DNA of 21,030 nucleotides from Spirochaetia bacterium (GTDB lineage Bacteria; Spirochaetota; Spirochaetia; Treponematales; Breznakiellaceae). The stretch covers positions 1 to 21,030 of the forward strand of contig BNUU01000030.1 of the NCBI GenBank assembly GCA_025997595.1. The letters run 5' to 3'. Made by a program: the position numbers and the translations under genes. Every line of letters begins with the position of its first letter. Within the stretch, counting starts at the first letter, position 1. A model generated the notes under the pieces. That model had not been told where the DNA came from. It saw nothing but the letters and a program-made list of their open reading frames with translations, and searched no databases. Of the stretch, positions 16,583 to 21,030 are shown piece by piece.

Positions 16583-17539
16583 ATGAAGATTGTCATTCTT
16601 GACGGCTATACGGAAAACCCCGGCGACTTAAGCTGGGAAGGGCTTGAAAAACTGGGGGAGCTTACCGTATACGATCGGACCCCCGCAGATAAAATTATTG
16701 AGCGCATAGGCAGCGCCGAAGCGGTCATTACCAACAAGACCCCCGTCTCAAAAGAAACCCTTGCGGCCTGCAAAAACATTAAGTATATCGGCGTTCTTGC
16801 CACCGGCTACAATATCGTTGATTATGAGACCGCAAAGGCAAAGGGAATTCTTGTCACCAATATTCCAACCTACGGCACCGATGCGGTGGGCCAGTTTGCC
16901 ATAGCCCTGCTTCTGGAGATTTGCCATCATATCGGGCATCATTCACAGGCCGTAAACGAAGGGCGCTGGGAAAAAAACGCCGACTGGTGTTTCTGGGATT
17001 TTCCCCTGATTGAACTGGCGGGCAAGACCATGGGCATCATCGGCATGGGCCGTATTGGGCAGACCACCGGCAGGATCGCAAAGGCCATGAACATGCACGT
17101 TATTGCCTATGACGAGTACCCCGGCGAGGCGGGCAAAAGCATTGCCGAATATGTCAGCCTTGACAATCTTTTTGCCCGTTCCGATGTCATTGCCCTTCAC
17201 TGTCCGCTCTTTCCTTCCACCCAGGGCCTTATCAACAAGGCAAGTATCGCAAAGATGAAGGACGGCGTCATCATCCTGAATAACTCACGGGGCCCCCTGA
17301 TAGTGGAGCAGGACCTGGCGGATGCCCTCAATTCCGGCAAGGTCTATGCCGCCGGCCTTGATGTTGTTTCCACTGAGCCGATAAAGGGAGACAATCCGCT
17401 GCTCAAGGCGAAGAACTGCATCATAAGCCCCCATATTTCCTGGGCGCCAAAGGAAAGCCGCAAGAGGCTGATGGACATCGCCGTTAATAACCTCAAGGGA
17501 TTCATCGATGGAACGCCGGTGAACGTGGTAAATAAATAA
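16583..17539 (+). CDS. D-isomer-specific 2-hydroxyacid dehydrogenase (glycerate dehydrogenase-like)
   Basis: A 318-residue NAD(P)-dependent dehydrogenase that interconverts a D-2-hydroxyacid and a 2-oxoacid. The Rossmann motif is GMGRIGQ (around residue 153), and the catalytic triad is visible as Arg236 in NNSRGPL, Glu265 in STEP and His284 in SPHISWA. The N-terminal substrate domain with LATGYNIVD and the length match the glycerate/hydroxypyruvate reductase subgroup. AGGAG precedes the start, and the gene lies 8 nt after the aminotransferase. A shared 2-oxoacid between the two enzymes is plausible, for example hydroxypyruvate; this is inferred. Confidence 0.88.
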   Translation: MKIVILDGYTENPGDLSWEGLEKLGELTVYDRTPADKIIERIGSAEAVITNKTPVSKETLAACKNIKYIGVLATGYNIVDYETAKAKGILVTNIPTYGTDAVGQFAIALLLEICHHIGHHSQAVNEGRWEKNADWCFWDFPLIELAGKTMGIIGMGRIGQTTGRIAKAMNMHVIAYDEYPGEAGKSIAEYVSLDNLFARSDVIALHCPLFPSTQGLINKASIAKMKDGVIILNNSRGPLIVEQDLADALNSGKVYAAGLDVVSTEPIKGDNPLLKAKNCIISPHISWAPKESRKRLMDIAVNNLKGFIDGTPVNVVNK

Positions 17540-17555
17540 TTTTGAGGAGTTTAAG

Positions 17556-19025
17556 ATGATCGATTTGACGGTTAACAAGGCGGTTCTTGAGAAGAACATA
17601 CAGAAGGCGAAGGCGAATAAGGTTATCATCCCCACCTTCAAACAGATGAAGGACCCGGCCGGGGAGATCCCCGATGCGATAAAGGCGCGGCTGAAAAAAG
17701 CGGGGCTCTGGGATGTGGACCCGGTGAACCTTTTCCGGATCACCTGGAAGAATGAGCCGAAGGATTCCGGCGGCCTTTACGGGAAGCCGAATTTTATTGA
17801 GCTCCCCTCAAAGCTTACGGGGGTGGACGCCCGGATCATCTGCATGGTGGGGAAATTTTTTCCCACCGGCTGTCACAAGGTGGGGGCCGCCTTCGGCTGC
17901 CTTGCGCCCCGGCTGGTGACCGGTCAATTCGATTCCGCCGCCCAAAAAGCGGTGTGGCCCTCCACCGGCAACTACTGCCGGGGGGGCGCCTTTAACTCCA
18001 AGCTCCTTGCGGTCGAGTCCGTAGCAATACTACCGGAAGGTATGAGCCGGGAGCGCTTCGAGTGGCTTTCCAAAATCGCCGGAGAGGTAATAGCCACCCC
18101 CGGCACCGAATCCAACGTAAAAGAAATTTTCGACAAAACCCACGAACTTAAAGAGACCCGCACGGACGTGTTGATCTTCAATCAGTTTGAGGAAATGGGG
18201 AATTACCTTTGGCACTACAACGTTACCGGCAGCGCCATTGCCGAGGCCTTTGAAAGCATCAGGGGCAGGGACGGGAATTTTGCCGGGGTCTGTTTTACAT
18301 CGGGGTCCGCAGGAACACTGGCGAGCGGCGATTATTTGAAACAGCGTTACCCACTCAGTAGAATCGCTGTGGGGGAGGCCTTGCAGTGCCCGACAATACT
18401 CAACAACGGCTTTGGGGCGCACCGGCTGGAGGGCATTGGGGACAAGCATATTCCCTGGGTGCACAATGTGAAGAACACCGACATGGCAATCGCCATTGAC
18501 GACAATGATTCCATGGCCCTGCTGCGGCTCTTCAACGAAGATGCGGGGAAAGAATTTTTGATAAAAGAAGCGGGGCTTAAACCGGAAGAAGTTGATGCCC
18601 TCTCTTACATGGGAATCTCCGGGATTTCAAATATGCTTTCCGCTATCAAGTTTGCAAAATACTACGAGCTTACCGGGAAGGATGTGGTTGCCACGGTGCT
18701 TACCGATTCTGTGGAGATGTACCGTTCCCGCATCGCCGAGCTCCGCGCAGAGGAAGGCGAATACCGCAGCATCGATGCCGCCGCGGACTTTGCCGCCAGC
18801 CTTCAGGGTGAGGGGACCGACAACATGCTGGAACTCACCTATCCTGAACGCAAACGGGTGCACAACCTCAAGTACTACACCTGGGTGGAACAGCAGGGCC
18901 GCACCGCGGAGGAATTGAACGCCCAGTGGTACAATCAGGATGAAACCTTCCTGGCGGTGCAAAAACAGGCCGATGAGATCGACGCCCTGATCGACGATTT
19001 CAACAAACGGACCGGATTACTGTGA
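17556..19025 (+). CDS. Fold-type II PLP-dependent enzyme, uncharacterised
   Basis: A 489-residue relative of the tryptophan-synthase beta / threonine-synthase fold. The likely PLP lysine is Lys108 in FPTGCHKVGAAFG, where His-Lys mimics the HK pair of TrpB. WPSTGNYCRGGAFNSKLL (about residues 131-148) is the asparagine-loop analogue, and TSGSAGTLASGDYL is a glycine-rich phosphate-binding loop. A long N-terminal extension (about 100 residues) and C-terminal tail make it larger than TrpB or cysteine synthase. I know such proteins only as unassigned PLP-dependent beta-subunit-like enzymes. TTTGAGGAG precedes the ATG. Being 28 nt before another fold-type II enzyme suggests a related or sequential step. 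Confidence 0.75.
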   Translation: MIDLTVNKAVLEKNIQKAKANKVIIPTFKQMKDPAGEIPDAIKARLKKAGLWDVDPVNLFRITWKNEPKDSGGLYGKPNFIELPSKLTGVDARIICMVGKFFPTGCHKVGAAFGCLAPRLVTGQFDSAAQKAVWPSTGNYCRGGAFNSKLLAVESVAILPEGMSRERFEWLSKIAGEVIATPGTESNVKEIFDKTHELKETRTDVLIFNQFEEMGNYLWHYNVTGSAIAEAFESIRGRDGNFAGVCFTSGSAGTLASGDYLKQRYPLSRIAVGEALQCPTILNNGFGAHRLEGIGDKHIPWVHNVKNTDMAIAIDDNDSMALLRLFNEDAGKEFLIKEAGLKPEEVDALSYMGISGISNMLSAIKFAKYYELTGKDVVATVLTDSVEMYRSRIAELRAEEGEYRSIDAAADFAASLQGEGTDNMLELTYPERKRVHNLKYYTWVEQQGRTAEELNAQWYNQDETFLAVQKQADEIDALIDDFNKRTGLL

Positions 19026-19053
19026 TCCAAACTTTGCAGGGGCAGGGGGTTGT

Positions 19054-20313
19054 ATGAGAAATGTACTAAACGCGGTTTGTATTGACTGCGGCGCGGAACA
19101 CGAGGCAAACGACAGCACCTACACCTGCAAAAAGTGCGGCGGTATTCTCGAAATAACATACGATTACGCCTATATCAAAACGCAGCTGACCCGTGAAAAA
19201 CTTGCCGCCCGGAAGGACCCGACCCTCTGGCGCTACCGGGAACTCCTCCCCATTGAGGAAGGCTCCGAACTTACCCCGCTGCGGGTGGGCGGGTCTCCCC
19301 TGTACCGGGCGGACCGGCTGGGAAAAATTCTGGGGCTGAAAAATCTTTACATTAAAGATGACGGCCTCAATCCCACTTCAAGCCTCAAGGACCGTGCTTC
19401 CGCAATCGCGGCGGTGCGGGCGCGCCATGCGGGGATGGATACCGTGGCCTGTTCCTCCACGGGGAACGCCGCCTCTTCCCTTGCGGGGAACGCCGCCGCC
19501 ATGGGTCTTAAATCCTTCATCTTTGTGCCGGAGCGGGCCCCCAAGGGCAAACTCACCCAGCTTTTGATCTTCGGCGCCACGGTGATCAGCGTGAAGGGAA
19601 ACTACGAGGATACTTTTAAACTTTCTGCTGCGGCGATTGAAAAATGGCATTGGTACAACCGGAATGCCGCCATCAATCCCTATCTGTCGGAGGGGAAAAA
19701 AACAGTATCCCTGGAGATCGCAGAACAACTGTGTTTTAAGGCGCCGGACTATGTGGCGATTTCCGTTGGGGACGGCTGTACGATAGCCGGTGTGTGGAAG
19801 GGCTTCAAAGACCTCTACGAAATCGGCTTTATCGACAAACTCCCCCGGCTCATCAGCGTTCAGGCTTCCGGCTGCTGTCCGGTGAACCGGGCCATCGAAG
19901 CCGGCAAGCCTATTGAACACATGGAAGAAAACACCATCGCCGACAGTATTGCTGTGGGGGTGCCGCGGAACGGGGAGAAGGCCCTGCGGGCGATCCGGGA
20001 ATCAAATGGGATCACGGTGAATGTTTCCGACGATGAGATACTCGCCGCCATGCGGCTCCTCGGCGCTACCAGCGGGGTATTCGGTGAACCCGCCGGTGTG
20101 ACCGGCACGGCTGGTCTTAAAAAGGCGGCGGAACAGGGGCTGATTCCGGAGGATGCAACCGTGGTCTCCGTGGTGACCGGGAACGGCTTAAAGGACGTGG
20201 CCTCCGCCCAGCAGGCTGCGGCAGAAGCGGGGCCTCTTGGGGAACCGATTCATATTCCACCGGACATTGGTATCCTGATTGACGAGTTTAAAAAGCGGAA
20301 TATCAGCGCATAG
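19054..20313 (+). CDS. thrC: Threonine synthase-like PLP enzyme
   Basis: A 419-residue fold-type II enzyme of the threonine synthase family, which makes threonine from O-phosphohomoserine. An N-terminal Cys4 site (C9, C12, C25, C28) resembles a zinc ribbon, as in many archaeal-type threonine synthases. The PLP lysine is Lys112 in PTSSLKDRAS, and the asparagine loop is SSTGNAASSLAG. VGDGCTIAG provides the phosphate-binding loop. AGGGGG lies upstream of the ATG. Cysteate synthase and related enzymes share this fold, so the reaction is likely but not certain. The stop codon TAG abuts the start of the next gene. Confidence 0.8.
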   Translation: MRNVLNAVCIDCGAEHEANDSTYTCKKCGGILEITYDYAYIKTQLTREKLAARKDPTLWRYRELLPIEEGSELTPLRVGGSPLYRADRLGKILGLKNLYIKDDGLNPTSSLKDRASAIAAVRARHAGMDTVACSSTGNAASSLAGNAAAMGLKSFIFVPERAPKGKLTQLLIFGATVISVKGNYEDTFKLSAAAIEKWHWYNRNAAINPYLSEGKKTVSLEIAEQLCFKAPDYVAISVGDGCTIAGVWKGFKDLYEIGFIDKLPRLISVQASGCCPVNRAIEAGKPIEHMEENTIADSIAVGVPRNGEKALRAIRESNGITVNVSDDEILAAMRLLGATSGVFGEPAGVTGTAGLKKAAEQGLIPEDATVVSVVTGNGLKDVASAQQAAAEAGPLGEPIHIPPDIGILIDEFKKRNISA

Positions 20314-20844
20314 ATGGATACCGGGCAATTATCAATCTTCCTTGCCTTCGCGGCGGGACTGCTTTCCTTTTTATCCCCCTGCGTGCTGCCCATTATACCC
20401 TCCTATCTCTGCATCATCGGTGGGGTCAGGTCTCATCTTGTCGCGGGGACGGTCAGTTTTATCCTGGGGTTCAGCGCGGTTTTTATCGTTTTAAGCATAC
20501 TTTTGTCCACGACCCTTTTTCTGTTGGGTGGCATTTCCCGGTATATCACTATCGCTGCGGGGATCATTGTTATTATTCTTGGTTTGAATGTGATCTTCGA
20601 TTTTTTATCCTTCCTGAATTATGAAAAACGGTTTCATCTGAATAAGCGTCCCCGGGGAATAGCCGGAACCTTTCTTGCGGGGGCGGCCTTCGGCGCGGGG
20701 TGGACCCCCTGCGTGGGGCCGATCCTGGGGAGTATACTCCTCCTGGCAGGGCAGAGCGGAAAGACCGCAACGGCGGCGCTCTACCTGGCGGTTTATTCCG
20801 CGGGCCTGGGCCTGCCCTTCCTGCTGGCAGCGCCCAATCAATAA
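20314..20844 (+). pseudogene. ccdA: CcdA-type thiol-disulfide transporter, C-terminally interrupted
   Basis: 176 codons of a CcdA/DsbD-core membrane protein, which passes electrons from cytoplasmic thioredoxin to the periplasm. Residues 1-173 are normal: redox Cys23 in SFLSPCVLPIIPSY, Cys133 in GAGWTPCVGPILGS and successive membrane helices, ending in YSAGLGLPFLLAA. Then three foreign codons (Pro-Asn-Gln) and TAA follow, so the last ~60 residues with the final helix are missing. The family is usually 220-250 residues. The missing part is on the opposite strand immediately downstream (see next entry). The start ATG touches the stop of the preceding gene, with no strong ribosome-binding site, so it is probably translationally coupled. 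Confidence 0.8.
20807..20832 (+). repeat. Left arm of inverted repeat within ccdA
   Basis: These 26 bp encode Gly-Leu-Pro-Phe-Leu-Leu-Ala-Ala (with flanking bases) and match the reverse complement of 21005-21030 at 25 of 26 positions. The single difference (A at 20829) is silent, GCA versus GCG for Ala. The arms bound a 172-bp segment. Confidence 0.9.
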
Positions 20845-21030
20845 AACGGTACTGCCATTTTATAATAAGTATATTCAGAATCTGAAAGCGTCCGGTAAGA
20901 ATCAGCAGTCCGATAAAAATGAGAAGGATTCCGCAGAGCCTCTGAATTTTTGGCAGCAGGGGCCGCAGTTTTTCTGCGTATTTCAGGAAGCGGTTAAAAA
21001 AGATCGCCGCCAGCAGGAAGGGCAGGCCCA
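20833..21030 (-). pseudogene. ccdA: Inverted C-terminal segment of ccdA
   Basis: Read on the minus strand from 21029 leftwards, this segment encodes GLPFLLAAIFFNRFLKYA and continues in one open frame to GILLIFIGLLILTGRFQ and IIKWQYRF. This is the expected CcdA tail with its last membrane helix. Inverting 20833-21004 in place would join it in frame after residue 173 of the plus-strand gene. The restored reading frame then stays open through the right repeat to the window edge, so its stop codon is not visible. The segment has no start codon or ribosome-binding site of its own within the window. Confidence 0.8.
21005..21030 (-). repeat. Right arm of inverted repeat within ccdA
   Basis: This inverted copy of 20807-20832 ends exactly at the window edge, so the repeat may extend further to the right. 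Whether 26 bp is its true length therefore cannot be judged here. Confidence 0.85.

Noticed and set aside
20833..20844. Simple frameshift or sequencing error ending ccdA
   Set aside because: No other plus-strand frame after 20832 continues a CcdA sequence. The missing tail is on the opposite strand, so a rearrangement is required.

Overview
The window reads as chromosomal DNA of a spirochete, most likely a Treponema-type bacterium such as the gut treponemes. The basis is the 23S/5S rRNA sequence, a moderately GC-rich and uniform codon use, and the gene repertoire (peptide-type sugar importer, GH51 enzymes, a DHH-CBS protein beside glyS, many two-membrane features). This placement is inferred from recall, not from a search.

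Layout. Positions 1-460 hold the 3' end of a 23S rRNA gene, a hairpin-rich spacer and a complete 5S rRNA gene. Positions 450-960 hold an unusual tandem array built from the 5S 3' tail plus a 119-bp hairpin-rich insert. A minus-strand ArsR-type regulator (990-1937) is divergent from a plus-strand run at 2120-11305: lipoprotein binding protein, two permeases, two ATPases (a complete Dpp/Opp-type importer), a GH51 arabinofuranosidase, a small Cys-rich protein and a second GH51 arabinofuranosidase. The short spacings and overlaps (8 nt and 4 nt) indicate one operon. Neither GH51 enzyme has a signal peptide. The simplest reading is import of intact arabino-oligosaccharides followed by cytoplasmic debranching, under control of the divergent regulator through TATATATCA-type operators.

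A DHH/DHHA1/CBS protein (11344-12654) follows and is convergent with glycyl-tRNA synthetase (12778-14148, minus). A 121-bp palindromic element fills the gap and supplies the glyS stop codon. Further on is a minus-strand signal-peptide protein that looks like an outer-membrane barrel (14271-15230).

The last block (15402-20844, plus) is a tight gene cluster: class I aminotransferase, D-2-hydroxyacid dehydrogenase, an uncharacterised fold-type II PLP enzyme, a threonine synthase-like enzyme and a CcdA-type membrane thiol transporter. Its joint pathway is not obvious.

The most striking observation is at the right edge. The ccdA reading frame stops prematurely after a 26-bp sequence, and the missing C-terminal part of the protein lies just beyond it on the opposite strand, bounded by an inverted copy of the same 26 bp (25 of 26 identical). 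This is the structure expected of an invertible (phase-variable) segment, or of a fold-back assembly chimera.
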